Source: Lunularia cruciata (lineage: Eukaryota; Streptophyta; Marchantiopsida; Lunulariales; Lunulariaceae). From it: DNA of 64,000 nucleotides. The notes below the pieces were generated by a model. It had not been told where the DNA came from. It saw only the letters and a program-made list of their open reading frames with translations, and did not search any database. The stretch covers positions 13,888,001 through 13,952,000 of the forward strand of contig OX419757.1 of the NCBI GenBank assembly GCA_948567375.1. The letters run 5' to 3'. Position numbers and translations under genes: made by a program. Of this stretch, positions 23,315 through 36,787 are shown in pieces (position 1 is the first letter of the stretch; each line of letters opens with the position of its first letter).

Positions 23315-23411
23315 TATAGGCGGTCCCTGTGTTGGTTGAAAAGGTATCCCGACCACCTATGTTTAACACTTATAGGCAGTCCCTCTGTTGGTGAAAAGGC
23401 ATCTCGATCAC
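23315..23411. repeat. Two-copy tandem repeat, period 56 bp
   Basis: TATAGGCGGTCCCTGTGTTGG at 23315 recurs as TATAGGCAGTCCCTCTGTTGG at 23371, each followed by GAAAAGGYATCYCGAYCAC. There is no coding frame and the origin is unknown. Confidence 0.75.
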
Positions 23412-25308
23412 GTCAACAGATGACCTAGGCAAGATGACGCCATCCACATCCATTTATCTCTTTACTGCCCATGTCAGTGTGGGATCCGACCTTAGGTATG
23501 TACAATAGATCCATAGAGGATCTGCTTAATCAAGTAGTCCACTTAAGGGACGCTGGCTGATTGTATGTGTTAATACCGTTCCCCGCGTACCAGTCCTTGT
23601 TGGTATTTACCTACCATATGTAATGGAGTACGCGGTCATGTCTAGTCACGATAGCGGTATATAGCCGTTCCGAGCAAGAAGGACTTAGCGGACGGGCACA
23701 GAGGACGGGCACAGAGGCGGTGCCGTGCGCTTACCAGGGTTATCTTCGCCGTCAGGACCCAACCTAGACCTTGTGATAGAGCCGCACGATCATCCATGTT
23801 ATTCAATCTGGCTGGCAGAAGTCTTACTCGGGTACGAGCTGCGCGAGACCGGCTACAGACTACAGACTACAGTCCGGGATACTGATCTGAACATTGGGTT
23901 TCACCACCCTCGTTACAGTGTAAGACAATTCTTGGCTTAACATTTTCCTAATGGTGTTTCCATGGTTTGTTATGATCGTGAGACTCTTTTTATCCTGATC
24001 CTATAAATGATACTGTTGTTGAATGTCATCAGTTTTGATGTCAAAAGACTACTACGTTAGAGACTCTGTTTCGAGCCAACTATACTGAAGGAAATAATTA
24101 ATTTCGTCTTGTACAGGAAAGGATTTATAGGTTAAGAGAGGTTGCTTTAAGCAGCTGAGATGGTTCAGTTTCTCACCCCTAAAGAGTGTGGATTTGTACT
24201 CTACTGTCACACTCACTCCTTCCTGGAAACGGCGATATTATAGGAACGTCATGTGTACAAACTTTAACAGAATACCCCAAATGCTAAAGTAAAACCACAA
24301 GGACGAGTGGTGAATTCAATATATCAGAAACTGATTCTCATTTTAATTGTCCTTTTTTAAACCTTTAATTTCAGGACCGGTTCTAACAATAATGCGGCAA
24401 AATATATCAAGAGTTCTATTAGTCCTTATTCAAGTACCCTTACATAAGAAATTTATCTAGAAGGAAATTACTTCATGAACTGCTGTATGTGACAAGAAAT
24501 GGTTGATGGATAAAATATAAAAAAACCACAATCCAAAAGGCAATATTGAATGTTAGCGAACGCCGGAGAAAAATGAGCAGGAAACGGAAAGATTTAGAAA
24601 TTCACCTTGATGTAGTTTGTCTTCTTTATACTCTTGCTTATGAGGTTATGAAGAACTCGATTTCTCGTTGATCACTTTCCTTCCCGAGATAGTTGGATGA
24701 GGAAGACCCCATGTCCACCATGTAACTGGTTTCTGGCTTCACGGTTTCCAGAATGTTAGGTCCGGCCCAAAAGAACCCATCATTGTCAGCTAGGGAAGAC
24801 AAGGTTCGGCACTAGGACTGTTAGGTTCGTCGAACTCGTTTTTCATCCAAAGTGCTGGGAACCGTCTAATACCGGAACATAGGAAGATACCTCACAACTT
24901 GAGACAAAGTCGGTCTGCGGAACTCGAATCAAAACGACCTTGTTTGAGGCGGATGTCACTTGGCAATTATAACCGGATGTGAAACCAAAAGAGGCAACGT
25001 CATTTCACACCCGGGAATTTGTGAACGCAGAAGCCTAAGCTACAGTACCTTTTGAAAGAGTCAAAGTAGAAACACGCCCAAGCTGGAACTTGTCCACGTA
25101 GCCCATCCAGGATTCGCATTTGCTTAATGACCTCCATAACCGAGATGGAATCAATGAGAGTTCTACAATGGAATCTTGCACCAAAACAGAATCTTGTATA
25201 GGGATTCTGTGAAGTTTCTTGACGACCTAAAGTTAAGGCTTTAACACTTACCCTACCATTAAAAATTTCCAAGTCATTTATCAGAGTTCTTCGATCCCAC
25301 TAAAGAGA
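23412..25308. other. Unassigned intergenic DNA
   Basis: A GC-richer stretch (about 23580-23960) contains a 13-bp tandem duplication (23691-23716, GACGGGCACAGAG twice) and a short block near 23773 resembling 63790-63825. No gene or transposon end is recognised in the rest. Confidence 0.5.
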
Positions 25309-26965
25309 AGAAGGGCGACCGAAGGATGGGAAGACCCCATCAAGCCGTACAGGGGAGAGACAAAAAAGATAACATGGGGCTAAGCCCGAATAGAGTCTAT
25401 ATGAGAAATTTGCCCTACTGCACCTAAGATTTCCGAGTCATGCAAGTTGTACGGTCTACACACAACCGGAACATCCGAAGAAACATCACCTAATGTGATT
25501 GCTCTCCTATGGATTACACCAGCCACTGCTCTCTGTAGAGCAATGGACACACGCTGTCTAAAATATGCTACAAAGTATGAGAGTGAGAGTGGTACCCCCT
25601 GACGCCTAACATGATAAGCTCTCGTGCACTCCCTGACAAATGTGTCAAATGCCATGTCCATAGCTCCATATAACTCCAAGGCTAGAGGAACAAAGAGGTG
25701 ACCTCGCTGCATGCCCCTATACTTGGAGACCTTGCGACCTACTGCTGCACTCATCGCCCATCTAGGGGGATGGATAATCACTCCCTCCAAAATTGTATCC
25801 CATTTAGGGTCTGTAACCACGACATCCGCTACTGTCATCTGATCATCTCGGACCAAGGATAAGTCTGCCCTGGCACGTGTCGTCTGCAAAGCATATGAAC
25901 GCTCCCTCCAAGCCAAGTATCCACTCTCTTGTGCCATGGCAAACACTATGTCTCTAATGGCATCATAGGTAGCTATCCTCTATCCTCCAAAAGGACACCG
26001 TTTCATGTGGACCACTGCTGCATCTAGTGTAGAACCACACTCACAAGTGAGTAATGAAGTTGCAGATGGGTGGACCAAACCTAGGCGAAACCTCATCGTT
26101 GTAGAAAAAGTAGTTGGCGCGAGTGAGAAAGCCCTAATGCACGGTCGAGCTAGGATCCAAGAGCCTGCACCCTTGCCGGAGCAAGAGCAAAGACGTGCTC
26201 TAGTAGCTTGAGGAATGGACGAGTCGACTAAGAGAGAATGTAGCGCATGCTCACATTGTCGCTCCATCAAGGAAGATTGTAAACCTCTAGTCCAATCTGA
26301 CGATAGTGAAGCAAAAGGTGGAAAATCTTCTCGTGCTCGTGGGGATAGACTATCTCTTGTCTGCCGCAATAACACCTGGAGAGAAAAGGATCCTCCCTCC
26401 ACCTCTGTCACATAAGTCTCCAAAACCGGCCTATCAACAACCACAAAACGAGAGGAAAGTAGAGGTGCCGAGAGAGTCCAACTACCCAAAAATGCTATAA
26501 GTGTCGCTTCCTCCATAGAAAGTAAACCAACCCCACCACATGAGATCGGTAGCGCCGTCTGTCTACGTGCCAAATCCACTGTCACACACTCAGAAGTCCT
26601 TGGTCCAATAATATCACCAAAGACTCCCATAATCCTCCTATCAAATGCTCTCAGACGTGATAGGAAGGACGGTGAAGAGGGAATTGTATGGATGAGGTAG
26701 TATGGTCAACAAGCAATATTGGAAGAGAATATACCAAATGCCACCTACGGATCTCCTAGTAACAGAAAGTCATCCTCCTGGAAAACCGCCTCTGCAAAGA
26801 CAATATCTAAGAGGTGTGTGACAAAATCTTTCAATCCTATTGGCATTCCAAGAATACGAGGTCCATATGTGGATATGATACAACTCTTTGGAAATTCAAG
26901 GTGGAGAGTGATATCTAAAGGGACCATACCCTACACTTTGATCCTTTGACTCTCAAATCTACTAA
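25309..26965 (-). mobile_element. Family D, 5'-truncated copy D-e (1.66 kb)
   Basis: This minus-strand copy runs from the D 3' end (GGGCGACCGAAGGATGGG) to a point equivalent to about 50965 in the full copy, just after the RT catalytic motif. It is the best-preserved copy of the C-terminal half of the D ORF. A short repeat ACTAAA near both ends may be the target duplication, but this is weak. Confidence 0.88.
25380..26630 (-). pseudogene. Family D ORF C-terminal half: RT thumb, CCHC knuckle, restriction-like endonuclease
   Basis: Two open segments (25980-26630, then 25380-25946) join end to end around 25950-25980, where the full copy reads straight through. The first holds a LINE-type thumb (LARRQTALPISCGGVGLLS) and ends with the zinc knuckle CECGSTLDAAVVHMKRC (C-x-C-x9-H-x3-C). 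The second holds RARADLSLVRDDQMTVADVV, a K/R-x-D-x12-D pattern like the catalytic core of R2-type restriction-like endonucleases. It ends near the conserved 3' stem. Only one small break is seen, so this is the best copy for family comparison. Confidence 0.8.
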
Positions 26966-28588
26966 AAAATAAAAAATAACTCATATAGACTACACGTTTA
27001 CATATGGGAAAAGTTAGCCTCTTCTGCATTAAATATATGGTTTTAGATCGAGTTGATCATGCATCTACTAAACAAAAAGGTATTGTGCGTACTGCTCGTA
27101 CTCGCTGCCATCCTCCGAATCTTTATCTATTTGAGTGCAAAGGCCATAAACATATCGGTCAAATTGACTACTACAAGCTATAAAGCTACAGAGCTATTCT
27201 GCAGTCAGAAAAGCAAATAGAAATTACCACGTGCAAGTGCCGCTTTGAACTCTGGCCCTGAAAGATACGCTCCTTTCAACTTGACATACAATTTGCAAGA
27301 GGTATAAGTAAGTGAACGTCCCTATGCGCTGTTGTGCTTCTTACATCACTAGCAAGACGAGGTGATAATGGCACGAATGCCAAGAAAAGATTTAGTTTCT
27401 GACTTCTCATCACAAGATTAGATGACGATGCATTGCTACGGAAGTTCTTGCCTTCTTCTAGCTAACGTCTCGAGTAAATGCTACACCACCATGATCAACG
27501 TTTCAACGCTTTCTTGTTGCCTTTTACAACTGTTTCTCATTAAGATGTTGGGATACAACAGCGAGTAAGGCAGGCCCACAACTGGCAAAAAGGAGAACAC
27601 GAAAGCGAAGGAAAAGCAAAAAGATTAATCTTCTTTATCCACCTATTTTCACTTAATCTTCTGCCTGTGATTCGTTCCAAACGAGGAAACGGATCTAGGT
27701 AGGGTCTTTCTCCACTTGTTGAATAAAGAAAGCTGAGGAGAAAGTAACGCGGATTCGGTATGAAGAAAGTATCATGGTCTGATTTCAAAGAATATTTGTT
27801 TAAAGATTTCACAAATAGAAAATATTCTAGGAATCGTTGGGGTACTTTTCACCTGAGTTTCAAGTTTACAAGACAACCGAGATCGCAGAAGCGACTGGCA
27901 AGATGAATCCAATAATTCAATAAAATTACTTTTATGTGATCCTAGTTATTTCATTATGAATTTGATCATTTTGACTTCCAAATATTTTCTTTGACGTGTT
28001 TTAGATGAACTCGAAACACTCTACTTCTTACGTATCAATGGTCAGAAAAGTACCTCCTTCAAATAATTTTACTTTCCGCAGATATAACGTATAGAAGTTT
28101 AAATTGCAAGTTTGAACCTTTCCAGCTAACGTTTTAGTTGTTTCAAAACTATTTTGGTGTTTTTATTATTTCTAATCATAGAAAGAAACTGAAATATATC
28201 GAGTTAACTTTCAAAAAAAATGAAATTTATTAATCAATAAATTCATAATTTTCAGCGAAAATTTTTTATGTAAATTTTGTAATAAATAAGATTTTCCCCC
28301 AAAATATACGATTTATCTTCTCCAAAAGTGGGTTGCGTAAAATTCAACTCTGTATAATTTTCCTTTGCTCCTTGTGATTTCTACGCATGACTCCAAGATG
28401 ACATCGACACTGCGGTTTCCCACATAGTAACTAAAATGACTTTCTTTGGTCACAGTGACGTCCCCCTGGAGTTTTCGCTGCCCACGCCCGGGGCGAAGTC
28501 CTCCCAGAGAGTCGAGGTAAAGAATCCCGGTGACTTAACCCGAGTGTTGCCCTCACCCGGATTAGGTAGAATCCAAATTCAATCTGGA
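26966..28588. other. Unassigned intergenic DNA
   Basis: AT-rich DNA with no gene recognised. A short open minus-strand frame at 27540-27812 has no domain. Confidence 0.5.
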
Positions 28589-28666
28589 ATGGTGACCACG
28601 AAGGAAGGGAAGACCCCATCAAAGCGTACAAGGATGAAACACAAAGGGCAAAATAGAACTAAGTCT
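28589..28666 (-). mobile_element. Family D diverged 3' fragment D-f
   Basis: GGTGACCACGAAGG, GGGAAGACCCCATCAAAGCG and ACTAAGTCT follow the order of the D terminal block, with more substitutions and small losses than other copies. It is the oldest-looking D fragment here. Confidence 0.6.
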
Positions 28667-29994
28667 TAAAATTCAAAAGAGGCATGATATGGAAAACACT
28701 TCCATTTACTTACTCATCTTAACCCAATATAGTGATTATATGTTTACCACAACCTTAAAATCTAATTATTCCATTTATAAGATTTAACAAAAAGGAGAAA
28801 CTTTATGTGTGTTATATTTATCTACCATGTAGACGGGTCATGTAAAATCTATAATGATGCGTTTTTATTGGATGTCTAAATAAAATCAATAATTATTATT
28901 ATTAAATATTAAAAATAAATGTTACATTAATATTTAGTCATGTCCTGGTAAAAGAACATCCATATGTACCTCAGTGTAAACCTTCATATAGTATTCACTA
29001 AAATTATGTTAAGATTTTATTCCAACCCAAACCAATATTGGTAACCCTACTTATGTATTTATTTTAATCTCTATTATCGAATTCTGTCACTAACTACAAT
29101 CAAGAATGCAATCGAAAGGACAGGCCTGCAGCAGTGTTATTGACGTACGTAACTGACGGGCAGGCATGGTCCGCCTGCGGTCAGGGCGTAGCGATCGTCG
29201 ATTACACATCAGTTTACATCGAGTCAGTATGGGCAACAACGTGATTCAGACAGCGCGGGCCCACCGACAGCTCAAACGGGGTCCTTTACTGCCTTCCTAT
29301 GACGAGAACGCGTACCTGCGAAGAGGAGAAATAATCTGGATATGGAAAACTGATCTGGATATGCCGATATGTGACATTATTACACATTAAACACTTGGAT
29401 TCTTTGTACCCCCAACTGTGACCCTCATTTGGCCCTAGTGTCGCCATTCCCAATATCACGAGTTTCTCGCGTAATGGTCGCCTGGCATACGGTACCTGTC
29501 GACGACGTAAGCGACATTCACGACTTCAGACGATCAGGTTTGCGACTCGCGATCCGGCACACCGCCGCCAGACTTTGCTGGAAAGGTCGCGGCCCGGTCA
29601 ATTCTCGTAGCCGCCGAATAGGTTCATCCAAACCGACAAGGCTGACGCTCACGCAGAAAAGATTTTGATACGGAGAAAGAAAACCCAAGCTGGAGAGATG
29701 ACGCCACGTGGGACCAGCAAGGGCCCCATGTCATTTCGTTTAGATATAGTTTTCCTTCTGTTGACGTAGGCTTGCAAATTATACGGACTGTGGACAATAC
29801 AAGCGACCTGCGAAAAGCCCTGCTTGCTGGATGTATTCTAGACAGTTTCGACGGCCGGTGAAGAGTCAATTGCTTGCTGGACTCGGCAATTGGGTCGAGA
29901 AGCCATGCGAAGAAAGAAAGGAACTCGAAGTTGAACACCGAAGAGAGCAAAGTTGAGGTTAGACATTACGAAGAAAAACAAAAAATAAGTTTCT
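28667..29994. other. Unassigned intergenic DNA, GC-rich in 29100-29700
   Basis: The block from 29100 to about 29700 is CG-rich compared with its surroundings (including CCACGTGG at about 29704) and has open frames on both strands without domains. It may be a gene promoter or CpG-rich relic; nothing firmer can be said. Confidence 0.4.
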
Positions 29995-30006
29995 GCTTAT
30001 CTAATT
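29995..30006. repeat. Target-site duplication of D-g, left copy
   Basis: GCTTATCTAATT here recurs exactly at 48814-48825 on the far side of the split D element, 18.8 kb away. It marks the two ends of one insertion. Confidence 0.8.
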
Positions 30007-31334
30007 AAAGCGAAAAAGTGCAACTGCTAAGAAAACACACAGGATGGGAAGACCCATCAAGGGAGAGACATAAAAGGTAAAATGGTGCTAAGCTCCAAGA
30101 GAGTCTGCACTATTGCATCTAAGATATCATAGCTATGCAAGTCGAACAGTCTACAAACAACTGGAGCATTCGATGAAACATCACCTAGTGTGATTGTTCT
30201 CTTATGGATTACATCAGCAACTTCTCTTTGTAGAGCAATGAACACACGCTGTCTAAAATATATTACAAAGTATTAGAGTGAGAATGGTACCCCTTGGCGC
30301 CTAATGTGATAAGCTCTTGTGCACTCCTTGACAAATGTGTCGAATGTTGTATCCATCACTCCATATAACTCCAAGGCTAGAGGAACAAAGAGGTGACCTC
30401 ACTGCATGCCCCTTGGAGACCTTGCAACCTACTGCTACACTCGCCGCCCATCCATGGGGATGGATAATCACTTCCTCCAAAATCGTATCTTGTGTAGGGT
30501 CCATAACCATGACATTGGCTACTATCACCTAATCATCTCAGACCAATCATAAGTCTGCCTTGATACGTGTCGTCTGCAAAGCATACAGACTCTCCCTCCA
30601 AGCCAAGTATCCACTCTCTCGTGCCATAGCAAACACTATGTCCCTAATAGCATCATGGGTAGCTATCCTCTGTCTTCCAAAAGGACACCATGTCATATGG
30701 ACCGCTGCTACATCTAGTGTAGAACCACATTCACTAGTGAGTAATGAAGATGCAGATGGGTGGACCAAACCTAGGTTTCATCGCTATAGAGAAAGTAGCT
30801 GGTGCAAGTTGGAATGCTTTAATGCACGGTCAAGCTAGGATCCAAGAGCCTGCACCCTTGCCAAAGCAAGAGCAAAGATGTACTCTAGTAGCCTGAGGAA
30901 TGGATCAGTCAACTCAGAGAGAATGTAGCATATGCTTACACTATCTCTCCATCAAGGAAGACTATAAACTTCTAGTCCAATCTGACAATAGTGAAGCAAA
31001 AGACAGAAAATCCTCTCATGCCCATAGGGATAGACTATCTTTCATCTATTGCAATAACATCTGGAGAGAAAAGGATCCATCCTCCACCTCTGTCACATAA
31101 GTCTCCAAAATTGGCCTATCAACAACCACAAAATGAGAGGAAAGTAGGGGTGCCAAAAGAGCACAACTACCTCAAAAATGCTATAGGCATCATCTCCTCC
31201 ATAGATAGCAAGCCAACTCCTCCACACAAGATTTGTAGAGCCTTCTATCTACGTGCCAAATCCCCTATCACACACCTAAATGTCCCTGGTCCAATAATAT
31301 CACCAAAGACTCCCATAATCCTCCTATCAAAGGC
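30007..31334 (-). mobile_element. Family D copy D-g, 3' half (split element)
   Basis: The minus-strand copy starts with a diverged terminus (AAAAAGTGCAACTGCTAAG) and covers the D ORF C-terminus up to a point equivalent to 51284 of the full copy. The frame is broken in many places (open pieces at 30057-30245, 30301-30528, 30547-30768). Immediately after it comes a family B LTR. Its other half lies at 47023-48813; together they fit one element of about 3.8 kb once about 741 bp missing at the junction are counted. Confidence 0.85.
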
Positions 31335-31663
31335 AGTAACAATATGGAGTTTAGCAATGAAGTTAGTTAGGGCTAATGAAGTAGAAAATAGGCCAAATTA
31401 GCCTAGAATATTCTAGAATTATCTAGGAAGCTTAGCTTGCACTCCAAGTATGTAACTTCTAGAAGCTTCCAATTAGCTTAGCTTACATGCCGAGTAAGCA
31501 ACTTCTAGAAGAAAGCTTCTTGAGAAGCTTCTCAAGAGCCTTGTATGCTCCCTATAAATACCAAAGCTAAAGTTCATGTTAGGCATTTGCATTTTTCCAC
31601 TCTCGAGTATCCCAATGTGATCTTCCATTCTCCTATTTCTCTCCTCGATCTTGATCTTTTACA
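31335..31663 (+). repeat. Family B LTR 1 (short form)
   Basis: 329 bp. Its first base is A instead of T (AGTAACAATATGG) and it lacks one of the internal repeat blocks of the 415-425 bp forms. It ends TCTTTTACA followed by a degenerate primer-binding site. Confidence 0.88.
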
Positions 31664-34600
31664 TGGTTTTAGAGCATGAATGGGATGGATGGAATTTATG
31701 GACCAAATTCATTTTTTCTAAAACATTAGGATTTTTGTGTCCAGATACTACCCAAGCATCATTTCACATGGTTCATCACTTCACGCTTTGGGCAAGATTT
31801 TTTGGATACAATCACCTTGTCTGAGGAACCCTTGATACTTCTAGTTGTAACTTATGGAGAATGATGGACGTGCTGCATATATGTTGCAGGTGGTGTGATA
31901 GAGTAGTAACAATGGAAGCAATGCTTGAGGTTATCATTGCTATGTAGCAATAAATTGAGCTCTTTACTCGATTGCTAGATGAATAAGATCATCAACAACA
32001 AGAGCACGTAGAGAAACTACCAATTTGAGAAGGAGAAGATAGAATCCAAAACCCAAGGATTTCAAAGGCAAGAATCTCCCAAGTGTAGTGGAGAATTTTT
32101 TGTTTGATTGTGAATGTTATTTCAAAGCTACCAATCTTCAAGCTGAACGGAAATAGATTCTCTTGGTTTCCAATCAATTGGATGGAGTAGCAAAGTTATG
32201 GTGACGATTCCAAGTGGAGCAAGCTGAATGGCAAATTGCTGCAAAAATATTGACATGAGAAAAATTCAAGAGTGTAATAGTTGGTCTATTCTAAGCTATA
32301 AATACCACACAAGCTGCACAAGATAAGTTGGTAGAGTTGAAGCAGATTGGCTCTATAAGAAGTAACATCATGCAATTCCAGAACACCATCATGCAAATTC
32401 TAGATATATTGGAAGGTGAAGCTCTATATCTATTTGTGAGGGGCTTGAAGTCACAAACCAAATAAGAGGTAACCATGCGAGAGCCACAACACTTATAGGA
32501 ATACATGCGGTTGGCCAAATGCTTTGATTCCTTGGTTGCAACAACTTGATCTTGACCTTGACCTCCACAAAACCTACCAATACACTACATCCGGGTGTAG
32601 GAGCCGGCACCATTGGAGATTGATATCATTCAATGGAGACTACTTGGCACTATAGATAGAAAAAAATTGTGACAAAATAGTGATTGTTTTTATTATCACC
32701 AAATTGGACATTGTATCGCTGAATGTCTACTCAAGAATGAGTGACCTTGACAAGTCTCCCAAATGGAGTTTGTGGAGCAGAATGATCAAAGAAATGAGGA
32801 ATCCAAAAAAAGAGATTTTGAACCACTTATTGGGAACTTGATTAGTTCCAATGGGATCGAAGGCTTGACCTATACAAGTTTACTTCACTTGCAAGGTGTG
32901 ATATTTGATCATGGTTGTAGAATTTTGGTTAATTCTGGAAGTTCAGAAAATGTTTGTCCATGCAATTAGCAAGGAATTATGTATTCCTATCAAGCTAGTA
33001 ATTGGAAGTAGATTGATGATGGTGGATGGTAGAAAGGGTTATGCATTTTATACCTTGCATCTTGTTACCTTCAAGATTGGGAAAGAATATTTGGAATGTA
33101 TGAGTTTTGTAGTGGCACCTCTACACTATGATGTCATTCTAGGTCTACCTTAGCTTGAACTTCATAAGGTTCAATTTGATTGGAACCAATGATAAATTCA
33201 AGTGCAATACCAAGATAAAAATTTTCTGATTAGGTTATTTGGTAACTCTACGTAAGACACCTAAGAATAATCAGTCCTAGGATGGGAAGTTTGTCAATGA
33301 AGCAACCATAGAGCAAGCTTTGGAGAAATATAAGTCCTTTTACAGTGTGGATTAAGCCGATTGTGCACGGAGGATATAAGGAGGATCAAAAACTCAATCA
33401 TCAAGCAATAATTGACCAAATAGTCCAAGAGTTTTCAGATGTGTTTTTGGATGATTTTCCAAAAGAATTACACTTTGATTTTAGTATGCACTTCAAGATT
33501 GAGTTATTGCCAGAGAGTACTCCTATGAGTAGACCAATCTATCAGCTCTCACCAAAGGAGTTGGAGGAGTTGTGAATAACCCTTAAGGAGTTGTTGGAGA
33601 AAGATTTCATACAATATAATACATGTCCCTGGGGAGCCTTGGTACTATTTGTTCCAAAGAAGGATGGGGGACTCCATTTCTATATTGAGTATCATGGGCT
33701 CAATAAACAAATAGTGAAGAATACATATCCCTTGCCTCAAATTGATGACTTGCTTGATCAATTGAGTGGAGTAAAATACTTCTCCAAGTTGGATCTTTGT
33801 ACTGGCTATTGGAAAATCCTTATATATAGGGAAGATATACAACAAACTACCTTTCACACAAGGTATGGACATTTTGAATAGAGAGTTCTACCTTTTGGGC
33901 TCACTAATGCTCTAGCAATCTTCATGGACCATATGCATAAGGTGTTGGATGGAATGTTGAACCGATACTTGATGGTGTTAATGGATGACATTTTAATCTA
34001 TAGCAAGACATTGGCATAACATGCAAATCATGTGCAAGAAGTCTTAAGATGACTACGACAATAGAAGTTTTATTGCAAGAAGTCAAAGTGTATTGTTTGG
34101 CAAGAGGAAATTGTCTTCTTGGGTCACAAGGTCTCATTGGAGGGGATCAAGATGGAAGAGGAGAAAATCAAGGCCATCATTGATTGGCCTAATCCAAAAG
34201 ATGTTACAAAGGTATGGGCATTTAATGGATTGGCCAATCTTTACCAATGGTTCATCCACTATTATGCTCAAGTAGCCATACCATTGATCGATCTATTGGG
34301 GAAGAACTTGAGCTTTTAGTGGACCAACATAAAGAAGCATAAAGAAGCATAAAGAAGCTGAAACATATGGTGTCTTCAAGATCCATTCTTTAACCATATG
34401 ATCCTCAACTACCTTGTGTGGTTGATTTTGATGCTTTTAACTTTGCAAATAGAGCAATGTTGCAATAAGAATTCCTAGATGAGTTACATTCCATTGCCTT
34501 TGTGTCTCACAAACTAAATACAACATAAAGGAATTACTTTGCTTGAGATCAAGACCAACTAGCAATGGTATATGCAACCAAAGTATAGAGGCATTATTTG

Positions 34601-36372
34601 TTGGGGAAACAAATGATCATGCAAACCGATCACAAACCTTTGTTGTAGACATTACACTTGGAAGACATCATTGATGGGAGAAACAACTACAATTTTCTGA
34701 TATCAAACTTGAGTACAAACCCAATAGGTTCCATATCATTCTTGATGCCCTATCATGACAACCTGATTTGAAGTCTCTTCTTCTCATCACGGTGGCAATT
34801 ACAACGGTTTCAATTGACTCCAAAGTCCAACTCTTGTTTAAGACTACTTTACAACAAGATGACAACTTTCTTTCAGATGGTACAAGGTTGTCTTGCAAAA
34901 TGCAACAAGGATTACAACACCTTCTCCTTCAAGGGAAACCTTCTATTTTGTGAGAACCAGATTTATGTTCCAACCAAAGGTGATCGCTAACTTGTGCACC
35001 TCCAAGGAGCCCATGACTTACCAATCACTGGTCATATGATTGTGAACAATTATGTTAAAATACACATAACTTGCTAAATCGCCTCAAGTAATGCGTGCTA
35101 TGGAAGTGGGTGCACCAAGGCAAAATCATAGACCTTGGGTACTCTCCAATGCCAATGGTGGTAGCCCAACATGACACAATATGTTTGAGAGTCTACCCGA
35201 TCATGTGAGAGTTGCCAATGCAACATGGCCAACAACCAAAACCAAATGGACTCCTTCAACCACTCCCTATTCCATATGCTTGATTGGAACACATAAGCTT
35301 AGATCTCATCGCGTCCTTGCCCAAGATGAAGCAAGGTCACACAATGATTGTGGTGTTTGTAGATTAGCTTAGTAAGCAAATCCATTTGGCACCAACCTTT
35401 GATATTGTGGATGCTCCAACATTGGCATAGATCTGCTTTGTTATTATCTTCAAGTATCATGGGATGTCTCATGTACTCATCTCCAACCGTGATCCTTGAT
35501 TCATTGGGAAATTTTGGCAAACACTCTTCCAAATTACTTGGCACCAAGCTTGCTTTGTCCATGGCCTATCATCCTCAAATTGATGGAAAGATTAAACATG
35601 CAAATAACACCTTGAAGGATATGCTTCATGCCTTTTTCAACGTCCACCATACCAATTGGGACAAATATCTTGCAGTTGCGAAGTTTGTATATAATAATTC
35701 CAAATGTGCAAGCAGTGGATTCTCTCCTTTCTTCCTTAATTTTGGCCAAGATCTACTTGTTCCAAATTCCCTTCTTGCTCCTCCTCTATCCCATGTCTCT
35801 CATACTTCTACCTTTTTGACCACCATATCCCAATCCTTCCAACAAGCCAAATCTCATCTTCTTGTTACTTAGTATCAGCAAAAAAAATATGCGGACCACC
35901 ATCATCATGGTCTCACCTTTCAAGTCGGTGATAAGGTCATGCTCTCCTCTAGTAATCTACCCTTCCCACTTGATACCCAAATTTGTAAATTCATCTCTAA
36001 TTGGATTGGATCCTTTGATATCACCCAAATTATCTTATTGACTTTCCTTGCCTTCTCATATGCACATCCACCATGTCTTCATATTTCCAAGTTGAAACTC
36101 TTTGTTCCTAACCCATCTTATTTTTCCTCTTGTGTCCAACCTCCTCCTCTTCCCATCCCTATCAATGATCATGAGGAGTATGAAGGTGATCATACCATTA
36201 CATTCAACAAGGCCATCGACAACATACAAAGTACAAGGTCCTTTGGAAAGGGTATACCCTTCATGATACCACGTGGAAACCTCTTTCTCATCTCTATAAT
36301 GCACAAATGGCCATCCAAGAGTTTGAGGCTTCAATGGCGACAAGGATGTCACCAACTAGCAGTGGAGGAATA
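31664..36372 (+). pseudogene. B1 gag-pol, heavily decayed
   Basis: The primer-binding site (TGGTTTTAGAGC, 31664-31675) is degenerate. Gag remnants cover about 31910-32800. Protease is at 32763-33153 with the catalytic triplet changed to NSG (VNSGSSEN) instead of DSG. RT fragments follow at 33345-34320 ([18 protein letters not shown]), RNase H at about 34380-34760 and integrase at about 35000-36060 (YHPQIDGKIKHAN has Lys where the catalytic Glu belongs). The chromodomain end is at about 36160-36372. Many in-frame stops and small indels are seen. The gag-protease linker has one copy of the 20-residue repeat that B2 has three times. Confidence 0.88.
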
Positions 36373-36787
36373 TATAACAATATGGAGTTTAGCAATGAAA
36401 TTAGTAAGGGTTAACAAAGTAGCAAATAGGCCAAATTAGTCTACAATATTCTAGAATTATCTATGAAGCTTCTTTGTTAGCTTAATTTGCACTCCAAGTA
36501 GATAGCTTCCAGAAGAAAGCTTTTAGAAGCTTCCAACTAGCTTAGCTTGCACGCCAAGTAAGTGGCTTCTAGAAAGAAGCTTCTTGAGAAGCTTCTTGGT
36601 TAAATTGGATTGCACTCCAAGAAAGCAGCTCAAGGAAGCTTCTTGAGAAGCTTCTCAAGAGCCTTGTATGCTCCTTCTAAATACAAGAGCCAAAGTTCAT
36701 GTTAGGCATTTGAAGTTTTCTCACATTCAAGTGTCCTAATGTGATCTTCCATTCTCCTATTTCTCTCTTTGGTCTTGGTCTTTTACA
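36373..36787 (+). repeat. Family B LTR 2, shared between B1 and the next unit
   Basis: 415 bp, TATAAC to TTTTACA. It is followed by TGGTATCATAGC (36789-36800), a one-base variant of the initiator-Met primer-binding site. Confidence 0.9.

Noticed and set aside
26005-26415. Plus-strand ORFs across D-e
   Set aside because: They are antisense shadows of the D ORF, which reads on the minus strand with clear motifs.
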